Source: an uncultured Clostridium sp.
GTDB lineage: Bacteria > Bacillota > Clostridia > Lachnospirales > Lachnospiraceae
DNA: 5,197 nucleotides
Assembly (NCBI GenBank): GCA_900540335.1
Contig: UQFC01000139.1
Span: 1 to 5,197, forward strand
Direction of reading: 5' to 3'
Shown: in pieces, positions 1 through 5,197 of the stretch
How positions within the stretch are numbered: position 1 is the stretch's first letter
Layout: each line of letters begins with the position of its first letter
Notes under the pieces: generated by a model
The model's input: only the letters and a program-made list of their open reading frames with translations
What the model was told of the DNA's origin: nothing
Databases searched by the model: none
Program-made: the position numbers and the translations under genes

Positions 1-1
1 A

Positions 2-1087
2 TTTGCAGAGCTGTGTGAAAAGTGCAGCATTGCATTTATCGGACCCTCCGCAGAGATTATCAGCAGAATGGGCAATAAGTCTGAGGCAAGAAAAACCATG
101 ATTGAAGCCGGTGTTCCGGTGGTTCCCGGAAGCAAGGAGCCGGTTCACACTGCAGAGGAAGCTCTGGAAATGGCAAAGGCCATTGGTTTTCCGGTGATGA
201 TCAAGGCATCTTCCGGAGGCGGCGGAAAAGGAATGCGGGTGTCCTGGAGTGAGGAGGATTTTACTGCCAATTTCCAGAATGCCCAGATGGAATCGATCAA
301 GGGCTTTTCTGATGACACCATGTATCTGGAGCGGTATGTGGAGAAGCCGAGACACATTGAATTCCAGATTATGGCAGATAAATACGGCAATGTGGTTCAT
401 TTAGGCGAGCGTGACTGTTCGATTCAGCGCCGCCATCAGAAGGTGCTGGAGGAGTCTCCGTCTGTAGCAATTTCAGAGGAGCTTCGCCGTGAAATGGGCG
501 AGACTGCAGTGCGTGCCGCAAAGGCGGTAGGCTATGAGAATGCGGGAACCATTGAGTTTTTACTGGATAAGAACAAGAATTTTTATTTCATGGAAATGAA
601 TACGAGAATTCAGGTAGAGCATCCGGTAACGGAATTTGTCAGTGGTATTGATTTGATTAAAGAGCAGATCCGTGTGGCTGCGGGAGAGCATTTAAGCGTC
701 AGCCAGGAGGATATCCATATTCAGGGACATGCGATTGAATGCCGTATTAATGCAGAAAATCCGTCCAGGAATTTTATGCCCTGTCCGGGACTGATCAGCA
801 ACGTTCATTTTCCAGGCGGAAACGGTGTTCGCGTAGATACTCATATTTATAATGATTACCGGGTTCCGGCCAACTATGATTCCATGCTGATGAAGCTGAT
901 TGTTCATGGAAAGGACCGGGAAGAAGCTATTGCAAAAATGAGAAGTGCTTTGGGCGAGCTGATCATAGAGGGAATTGATACAAACCTGGATTTCCAGTAT
1001 GAGATTCTGAGCAATCCGGTTTACCAGGATGGCCATGAGATCGATACGGATTTTATTCCCAATTATTTTCCTGAGTACTGCAGGTAG
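2..1087 (+). CDS. accC: Biotin carboxylase subunit of acetyl-CoA carboxylase (5' end cut by window edge)
   Basis: This ATP-grasp enzyme carboxylates the biotin carried on AccB, using ATP and bicarbonate, in the first step of malonyl-CoA synthesis in the cytoplasm. The frame is open from base 2, well before the ATG at 68, and the codons before that ATG already read as AccC (FIGPSAEII). The true start is therefore outside the window. About 90 N-terminal residues are missing by comparison with the remembered 449-residue E. coli protein, and 361 residues are visible. Landmarks in visible numbering are the lysine before the glycine-rich ATP loop (K68, loop GGGGKG about 72-77), RRHQK with K147, E185, the MEMNTRIQVEHP block with E198, N200 and R202, and ECRINAE with R248. 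These match the E. coli residues K159, K238, E276, E288, N290, R292 and R338, so the site looks intact. No frameshift is seen. The stop is TAG at 1085-1087, and the accDA fusion follows after 62 bases, as expected for an acc operon. Confidence 0.97.
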   Translation, partial: FAELCEKCSIAFIGPSAEIISRMGNKSEARKTMIEAGVPVVPGSKEPVHTAEEALEMAKAIGFPVMIKASSGGGGKGMRVSWSEEDFTANFQNAQMESIKGFSDDTMYLERYVEKPRHIEFQIMADKYGNVVHLGERDCSIQRRHQKVLEESPSVAISEELRREMGETAVRAAKAVGYENAGTIEFLLDKNKNFYFMEMNTRIQVEHPVTEFVSGIDLIKEQIRVAAGEHLSVSQEDIHIQGHAIECRINAENPSRNFMPCPGLISNVHFPGGNGVRVDTHIYNDYRVPANYDSMLMKLIVHGKDREEAIAKMRSALGELIIEGIDTNLDFQYEILSNPVYQDGHEIDTDFIPNYFPEYCR

Positions 1088-1129
1088 AATAAAAAACCGG
1101 GAACTGTTGAAATTCTCAGAGATTCGCCC

Positions 1130-1149
1130 AGGAGGCAAGGAGAAGTAAT
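1130..1149 (+). promoter_or_regulatory. Ribosome binding site of the accDA fusion
   Basis: Two purine-rich Shine-Dalgarno-like runs precede the gene: AGGAGG at 1130-1135 and AAGGAG at 1137-1142. The second lies 7 bases before the ATG at 1150, an ideal distance. The next in-frame ATG at 1162 would be 19 bases away, so 1150 is the better start. No promoter or terminator is evident in the 62 bases after accC, which fits co-transcription. Confidence 0.75.
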
Positions 1150-2877
1150 ATGCTGAGAGATATGTTTAAAAAAACATATACTGTAATTGACAGTCATGTA
1201 AAGACTGGAAAACGGGAGAAAACGGAAGAACCGAGTATTCCTCAGGGTCTTTGGAGAAAGTGCAATAAATGCGGACAGCCCATTTATGTGGAGGATGTAA
1301 CAAATAATTACTATGTCTGCCCCAAATGCGGCGGATATTTCCGGGTTCATGCCTATCGTCGGATCGAAATGCTGATTGATGAAGGAACCTTTGAGGAATG
1401 GAACCAGGAAATGGAGTTTTCCAATCCTCTGGATTTTCCGGGATATGAAAAGAAGGTTCAGGCAACCAGAGAAAAAACAAGGCTGAATGAGGCCATTGTA
1501 ACCGGAAAAGGAATGATTCACGGTCTTCCGGCTGCGGTCGGCGTGTGTGATGCCCGGTTTATTATGAGCAGTATGGGCCATGTTGTGGGAGAAAAGGTTA
1601 CACAGATGGTGGAGCGGGCAACAGAGGAAAAGCTGCCTGTGATTATTTTTGCATGCTCAGGAGGCGCCAGAATGCAGGAGGGAATCGTATCTCTGATGCA
1701 GATGGCCAAGACCTCGGCGGCTCTGAAACGTCATCATGAGGCAGGACAGCTGTTTATCAGCGTGCTGACGGATCCGACAACAGGAGGAGTGACAGCAAGC
1801 TTTGCCATGCTGGGAGATATTATTCTGGCGGAGCCGGGAGCTTTGATTGGATTTGCAGGACCACGCGTTATTCAGCAGACCATTGGACAGAAGCTTCCGG
1901 AGGGCTTCCAGAGAGCAGAATTTCTTCTGGAGCATGGATTTGTAGATAAGATTGTGCCTCGTGATGAGCAGAAGCGGGTGATTGCAGATATTCTGAGAAT
2001 GCACAGAAAGCCAGATGCACTGACTCTGAAAAATGCGGGAATCGGAAGAGACGGACAGGCTGAGGCTTCTGGAAAGTTTTCTTTTAACCGTTCCGGGAAG
2101 AGTGCCTGGGATACGGTTCTTTTATCCAGAGATGGAACAAGACCGGTGGCAACAGATTATATTCAGGCGATTTTCGATGACTTTATTGAATTTCACGGCG
2201 ACCGGTATTTTAAGGATGACGGCGCTATTGTAGGCGGTATTGCAACCTTTAAGGGAATTCCTGTGACGGTGATCGGCCAGCAGAAGGGAAAAACCACAAA
2301 GGAAAATATCAGAAGGAATTTTGGTATGCCTTCTCCGGACGGATACCGGAAGGCTCTGCGTCTTATGCAGCAGGCAGAAACCTTCAGACGTCCTATTATC
2401 TGTTTTGTAGACACTCCCGGCGCGTTCTGCGGTATTGAAGCAGAGGAACGGGGACAGGGAGAGGCGATTGCAAGAAACCTGTTTGAAATGGCAGCACTGA
2501 CAGTGCCTGTGCTTTCTCTGGTTATCGGGGAAGGAGGCAGCGGCGGAGCTTTGGCTATGGCTGTGGCCAATGAGGTCTGGATGATGGAAAATGCCATTTA
2601 TTCGATTCTTTCACCGGAGGGCTTTGCTTCGATTCTGTGGAAGGACAGCAAAAAGGCGGCAGATGCAGCCAGAGTTATGAAGATCACAGCAGCAGATCTC
2701 TATGAGATGGGCCTGATAGAGGACGTTATTCCGGAGGACCGGCCGGCCTGTGCAGATACCATGCCTGAAATCGCCGGAATCATCAGAGAAAAACTGTCTG
2801 CTTTTCTGAACAGATACGAAAATATGAAGCCGGAGGAGCTGGCAGAACAGAGGTATCAGCGGTTCCGCAGAATATAG
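1150..2877 (+). CDS. accDA: Fused acetyl-CoA carboxylase carboxyltransferase, beta (AccD) plus alpha (AccA) subunits in one chain
   Basis: The protein transfers the carboxyl group from carboxybiotin-AccB to acetyl-CoA, making malonyl-CoA. Residues 1 to about 290 are AccD. They carry a four-cysteine zinc finger (C38, C41, C57, C60, spaced C-x2-C-x15-C-x2-C) and the crotonase-fold blocks ACSGGARMQEG (169-179), TDPTTGGVTASFAM (207-220) and FAGPRVIQQTIGQ (235-247). Residues about 291-316 form a Gly/Ser/Ala-rich linker. Residues about 317-575 are AccA, with IRRNFGMPSPDGYRKALRLM (387-406), DTPGAFCGIEAEERGQGEAI (421-440) and IGEGGSGGALAM (459-470). In E. coli these are two proteins, and AccA starts with about 60 helical residues that have no counterpart here: W320 aligns with E. 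coli AccA W61. The linker has no methionine, so AccA is unlikely to be made separately. Fusion keeps the accD-accA gene order and fixes a 1:1 subunit ratio. Related Clostridia are known to have both separate short AccA and fused forms. The gene symbol is descriptive. Confidence 0.95.
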   Translation: MLRDMFKKTYTVIDSHVKTGKREKTEEPSIPQGLWRKCNKCGQPIYVEDVTNNYYVCPKCGGYFRVHAYRRIEMLIDEGTFEEWNQEMEFSNPLDFPGYEKKVQATREKTRLNEAIVTGKGMIHGLPAAVGVCDARFIMSSMGHVVGEKVTQMVERATEEKLPVIIFACSGGARMQEGIVSLMQMAKTSAALKRHHEAGQLFISVLTDPTTGGVTASFAMLGDIILAEPGALIGFAGPRVIQQTIGQKLPEGFQRAEFLLEHGFVDKIVPRDEQKRVIADILRMHRKPDALTLKNAGIGRDGQAEASGKFSFNRSGKSAWDTVLLSRDGTRPVATDYIQAIFDDFIEFHGDRYFKDDGAIVGGIATFKGIPVTVIGQQKGKTTKENIRRNFGMPSPDGYRKALRLMQQAETFRRPIICFVDTPGAFCGIEAEERGQGEAIARNLFEMAALTVPVLSLVIGEGGSGGALAMAVANEVWMMENAIYSILSPEGFASILWKDSKKAADAARVMKITAADLYEMGLIEDVIPEDRPACADTMPEIAGIIREKLSAFLNRYENMKPEELAEQRYQRFRRI

Positions 2878-2915
2878 CCTCCTCTGTTTGAGATACAGCT
2901 TTGGGGAGCAGATTC

Positions 2916-2926
2916 AGGAGATAGGA
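2916..2926 (+). promoter_or_regulatory. Ribosome binding site that fixes the start of the flavoenzyme gene at 2927
   Basis: AGGAG at 2916-2920 lies 6 bases before the ATG at 2927. The reading frame can be extended upstream to a TTG at 2888, but the 13 extra residues do not look like family sequence and that TTG has no good ribosome binding site. The ATG start puts the family opening (KYPIIQGGMG) about 15 residues into the protein, as expected. Confidence 0.8.
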
Positions 2927-4042
2927 ATGAGTATATTAAAACCATTGAAAATAGGCGAGCTGACAGCAAAATATCCGATTATCCAGGGGGGAATGGGGGT
3001 TGGAATCAGCCTTTCATCTCTGGCCGGAGCCGTGGCTAAGGCAGGAGGAATCGGAATTATTTCCACTGCTCAGATTGGATTTCAGGACCCGGATTTTTTG
3101 AAGGCGCCTCTGGAAGCCAATTTAAAAGCAATTAAGACGGAATTTGATAAGGCCAGAGCGATTGCGCCCAATGGAATTATCGGATTTAATATTATGGTTG
3201 CAACAAAAAACTATGCGCTGTATGTGAAGGAGGCAATCAAGGCCGGAGCAGATATTATTATTTCCGGCGCCGGACTGCCTGTTACGCTGCCGGAGCTGGC
3301 AGAGGGTGCAAAAACAAAAATTGCCCCGATTGTTTCTACGGCAAAATCAGCTATGGTAATCTGCAAAATGTGGGATCGGAAGTTTCACAGAATTCCGGAT
3401 CTCCTGGTTATTGAAGGACCTCTGGCAGGCGGCCATCTGGGCTTTTCCAGAGAGCAGCTGACCAGGTACGGAGCAGATACGGATCATGTTTCTGAAACCT
3501 ACAGCCAGGATGCCTATGATGAGGAAATCCGCGGGATTATGAAGGTGGTAAAGACTTATGAGGATAAGTATGATACCCATATTCCTGTGGCGATTGCCGG
3601 AGGGATTTACACGCATCAGGATGTGCTTCATGCACTGGAGCTGGGGGCAGACGGGGTTCAGGTGGCAACCCGTTTTGTAACAACAGAGGAGTGTGATGCT
3701 CCTATGTGCTACAAGCAGTCCTATATTGATGCGAAGGAAGAGGATATTGTGATTACGCAGAGTCCGGTGGGAATGCCGGGACGCGCAATCAGGAACCGCT
3801 TTCTGGAGCAGGTAGAGGAAAGAAAGGCTAAAGGGGAAAACGCAAAGATTTCTCATTGCTATCAGTGCCTGGAGCACTGCAATCCGGCCAGCATTCCTTA
3901 CTGCATTACAAAAGCTCTGTCCAATGCGGCAGAAGGAATCCTTGATCAGGCTTTGCTGTTCTGCGGCACCAATGCCAGCCGCGCCGAGAAGATTGAAACG
4001 GTGGAGGCTGTGATAAAGGATCTGGCAGGGGAGCCTGTCTGA
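2927..4042 (+). CDS. FMN-dependent nitronate monooxygenase / FabK-like flavoenzyme with C-terminal four-cysteine motif
   Basis: This is a TIM-barrel flavoprotein of the 2-nitropropane dioxygenase family, which includes nitronate monooxygenases and the enoyl-ACP reductase FabK. From the ATG at 2927 it has 371 residues. Landmarks are IIQGGMGVG near the N-terminus (Q20 to G24), AGGIGII (39-45), ISGAGLP (112-118), the EGPLAGGHLGF block with the family's active-site histidine (H170), IAGGI (223-227) and the FMN-phosphate-type stretch GADGVQVATRF (240-250). It is longer than FabK (about 315-325 residues). Near the C-terminus it has C311, C314, C318 and C326 (C-x2-C-x3-C-x7-C) and then LLFCGTNASR (343-352). 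The cysteines could bind an iron-sulphur cluster or zinc, which is inference. It follows accDA by 49 bases with no terminator, so it probably belongs to the fatty-acid operon. That context suggests a lipid-related or quality-control role, but neither enoyl-ACP reductase nor nitronate oxidase activity is shown by sequence alone. The fold assignment is firm and the substrate is unknown. Confidence 0.88.
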   Translation: MSILKPLKIGELTAKYPIIQGGMGVGISLSSLAGAVAKAGGIGIISTAQIGFQDPDFLKAPLEANLKAIKTEFDKARAIAPNGIIGFNIMVATKNYALYVKEAIKAGADIIISGAGLPVTLPELAEGAKTKIAPIVSTAKSAMVICKMWDRKFHRIPDLLVIEGPLAGGHLGFSREQLTRYGADTDHVSETYSQDAYDEEIRGIMKVVKTYEDKYDTHIPVAIAGGIYTHQDVLHALELGADGVQVATRFVTTEECDAPMCYKQSYIDAKEEDIVITQSPVGMPGRAIRNRFLEQVEERKAKGENAKISHCYQCLEHCNPASIPYCITKALSNAAEGILDQALLFCGTNASRAEKIETVEAVIKDLAGEPV

Positions 4043-4045
4043 CAG

Positions 4046-4074
4046 ACATAAATATTCTGTTTCCTCCATAGACT
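4046..4074 (+). promoter_or_regulatory. Candidate sigma-E-type sporulation promoter upstream of spmA
   Basis: The -35-like element ACATAAA (4046-4052, core ATA at 4048-4050) and the -10-like element CATAGACT (4067-4074) are separated by 14 bases. The remembered Bacillus sigma-E pattern is kmATATT, 14-15 bases, CATACAhT. The -10 element matches at 7 of 8 positions, and the -35 matches only at its core. Transcription would start near 4081, about 25 bases before spmA. In B. subtilis spmA and spmB belong to a sigma-E-dependent dacB operon, so the position makes sense. A short degenerate match like this can also occur by chance. Confidence 0.4.
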
Positions 4075-4105
4075 GAAATCAAGGAAGCCGGAAAGAGACA
4101 GAGAG

Positions 4106-4690
4106 ATGTTAAATAATATCTGGAGTTTTATGATTCTTGCGGGGGTGCTCTGGGGAGCTGCAAATGGCAATTTAGGTGCGGTGACCCAGAGCCTCATTGA
4201 TTCTGCAGGAGCTGCGGTGTCCCTTGCAGTCACCATGCTTGGAATTATGTCCTTCTGGTGCGGAATTCTTCAGGTAGGAACAAATGCCGGACTGATTGAC
4301 TGGTTTACAGGGAAAATGGGACCTTTGCTGGATTTTCTTTTTCCTGATGTAAGAGAGGGTCATCCGGCGAGAAAGCCTCTGGCTGTAAATCTGGCAGCAA
4401 ATATGCTGGGAGTGGGGATGGCGGCAACGCCGGCCGGACTGGAGGCTATGAAGGCGCTTGCAGAGGATGGCAGAGGGACGGCAAGCAATGCCATGTGTAC
4501 CTTTCTGGTTCTTAATGTGTCATCGCTGCAGCTGATTCCGGTTTCTGTCATTGCCTACCGCAGTCAGTATCATTCTGCGGATCCGGCGGCTGTGACAGGT
4601 CCTGCTTTGATTGCAACAGGCTGTTCTACGCTTGCTGCTGTGATATTTTGTAAAATTGCGGAGCGGATGTCCGGGAGGAAAGGTCTATGA
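4106..4690 (+). CDS. spmA: Spore maturation protein A, membrane protein of the nucleoside-recognition (Gate) family
   Basis: SpmA acts with SpmB in dehydration of the spore core, and loss of either gene in Bacillus gives less heat-resistant spores. The protein has 194 residues against about 196 in B. subtilis. Its opening MLNNIW resembles the remembered Bacillus start MVNIIW, which supports the ATG at 4106. About five hydrophobic segments are visible, near residues 5-21, 37-57, 92-110, 129-150 and 163-182. Recognisable blocks are FWCGILQVGTNAGLID (50-65), FLFPDVREGHPA (77-88), NLAANMLGVGMAATPAGLEAM (95-115, the Gate-type signature) and LNVSSLQLIPVSVIAYR (136-152). The ribosome binding site is weak: GGAAAGAG at 4090-4097, 8 bases before the ATG. 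The gene follows the flavoenzyme gene by 63 bases and its stop overlaps the spmB start. The biochemical activity of the family is not established. Confidence 0.94.
   Translation: MLNNIWSFMILAGVLWGAANGNLGAVTQSLIDSAGAAVSLAVTMLGIMSFWCGILQVGTNAGLIDWFTGKMGPLLDFLFPDVREGHPARKPLAVNLAANMLGVGMAATPAGLEAMKALAEDGRGTASNAMCTFLVLNVSSLQLIPVSVIAYRSQYHSADPAAVTGPALIATGCSTLAAVIFCKIAERMSGRKGL
4673..4690 (+). promoter_or_regulatory. spmA-spmB junction: ribosome binding site inside spmA and ATGA start/stop overlap
   Basis: GGGAGG (4673-4678) within the last codons of spmA lies 8 bases before the spmB start. The spmB ATG (4687-4689) and the spmA TGA (4688-4690) share bases as ATGA. This layout is typical of translational coupling and suggests SpmA and SpmB are made in matched amounts, as expected for partners. 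Confidence 0.85.
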
Positions 4691-5197
4691 TCCTGTGGAT
4701 TTCCCAGATTCTGATTCCGTTTATGGTCTGTTATATCACAGGCTTTGGATTGCTGTCAGGCAGACCGGTATTTGATGATTTTTTAGAGGGAGCCAAATCA
4801 GGAATGAAAACAGCAGCCGGACTGCTTCCTGTATTTGTCGGCCTGATGACTGCTGTTGGTGTTATGAGAAGCTCAGGACTGCTGGAGGCTCTGGGAAAGT
4901 GGCTTTCCATTCCGGCGGGGTGGCTGCATCTTCCGGCAGAGCTGGTTCCCATTACGCTGGTTCGTCTGGTATCGAATTCGGCTGCCACAGGGCTTTTGCT
5001 GGATTTGTTTGAAAAGTCAGGTCCGGATTCCCCTCTGGGAATGTGCGCTTCTGTTATGATGAGCTGTACAGAGACTGTTTTTTATTGTCTCAGCGTATAC
5101 TTTGGTTCTGTCAATGTGCGGAAAACCCGTTATGCCATGGCAGGAGCCCTGTTTGCCACAGGGGTGGGAGTGGCGGTCAGCATATGGCTGACTTTGG
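4687..5197 (+). CDS. spmB: Spore maturation protein B, membrane protein (3' end cut by window edge)
   Basis: This is the partner of SpmA in spore core dehydration and heat resistance. The frame is open from the ATG at 4687 to the right edge. The 170 visible residues (MILWISQILIPFMVCYITGF at the start) fall just short of the roughly 178 of B. subtilis SpmB, so only a few C-terminal residues are probably missing. Family blocks are FLEGAKSGMKTA (32-43), LLPVFVGLMTAVGVMRSSG (46-64), ELVPITLVRLVSNSAATG (85-102), GPDSPLG (112-118), and STLQGSTDTTFYVL-like MMSCTETVFYCLSVYFGSV (124-142). About four hydrophobic segments are seen, near 4-24, 43-61, 120-141 and 148-168. Bacillus SpmB reads RPISG where this protein reads RLVSN (93-97), by memory comparison. 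The gene overlaps spmA by four bases. Confidence 0.93.
   Translation, partial: MILWISQILIPFMVCYITGFGLLSGRPVFDDFLEGAKSGMKTAAGLLPVFVGLMTAVGVMRSSGLLEALGKWLSIPAGWLHLPAELVPITLVRLVSNSAATGLLLDLFEKSGPDSPLGMCASVMMSCTETVFYCLSVYFGSVNVRKTRYAMAGALFATGVGVAVSIWLTL

Noticed and set aside
68..70. ATG at 68 as the accC start.
   Set aside because: The preceding 22 codons are in frame and match biotin carboxylase, so this is an internal methionine.
1088..1149. Possible attenuator or terminator between accC and accDA (TCTCAGAGA).
   Set aside because: The near-palindrome cannot form a stable hairpin because the loop would be too small. The run of A bases after the accC stop is not on the terminator side.
2033..2233. 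Open frame of 66 codons across the AccD-AccA junction on the + strand, considered as a remnant of a separate accA start.
   Set aside because: It is in a different frame from AccA and resembles nothing. The fused frame reads cleanly through, so there is no sign of a frameshift or remnant.
2884..2899. Short CTGT/ACAG inverted repeat between accDA and the flavoenzyme gene.
   Set aside because: A four-base stem without a T-run is expected by chance and gives no support for termination or regulation.
2888..2926. Upstream TTG start that would add 13 residues to the flavoenzyme.
   Set aside because: It has no suitable ribosome binding site and the added residues do not resemble the family. The ATG at 2927 has AGGAG six bases upstream.
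4036..4048. Small inverted repeat TGTCT-GAC-AGACA at the flavoenzyme stop codon, as a possible terminator.
   Set aside because: The stem is only five base pairs with a three-base loop and no following T-run, so it is too weak to call a terminator. It overlaps the coding end.
3347..4069. Long open frame on the minus strand (240 codons) opposite the flavoenzyme gene.
   Set aside because: It is a shadow of a strongly conserved + strand gene. Its translation has no recognisable domain and the composition is that of antisense codons.
1..5197. Mobile element, CRISPR array, RNA gene or defence system.
   Set aside because: No terminal repeats, direct-repeat arrays, structured RNA or foreign-looking composition were seen. 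All genes are core metabolic or sporulation genes.

Overview
All genes in this 5.2 kb window lie on the + strand. It joins the end of a fatty-acid initiation cluster to a sporulation gene pair. Proteins, gene order and moderate GC content point to a spore-forming Clostridia member, most likely of the Lachnospiraceae type. That placement rests on remembered gene content and was not searched.

Layout. Positions 1-1087 hold the last four fifths of accC (biotin carboxylase), cut by the left edge. After 62 bases comes a 575-codon gene (1150-2877) fusing the zinc-finger beta subunit (AccD) to a shortened alpha subunit (AccA) of the acetyl-CoA carboxyltransferase. After 49 bases comes an FMN-dependent enzyme of the nitronate monooxygenase / FabK fold (start 2927, stop 4042), which carries a C-terminal four-cysteine motif. 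After 63 bases, which contain a plausible sigma-E-type promoter, comes spmA (4106-4690). It overlaps spmB (4687 to the right edge) by four bases.

How the genes fit together. AccC carboxylates biotin on AccB, which is not in the window and is probably upstream. The AccD-AccA fusion moves the carboxyl group to acetyl-CoA, giving malonyl-CoA. The flavoenzyme resembles FabK enoyl-ACP reductases, which often sit in such clusters, but its length and cysteine motif set it apart, so its substrate is open. SpmA and SpmB are membrane proteins involved in spore core dehydration. They could be read through from the lipid genes or started separately in sporulating mother cells.

No RNA gene, mobile element, CRISPR array, long repeat or convincing terminator was seen. 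No gene-free stretch exceeds about 65 bases. The window looks like ordinary core chromosome. The points most worth a second look are the AccD-AccA fusion, the cysteine motif of the flavoenzyme and the sigma-E-like promoter.
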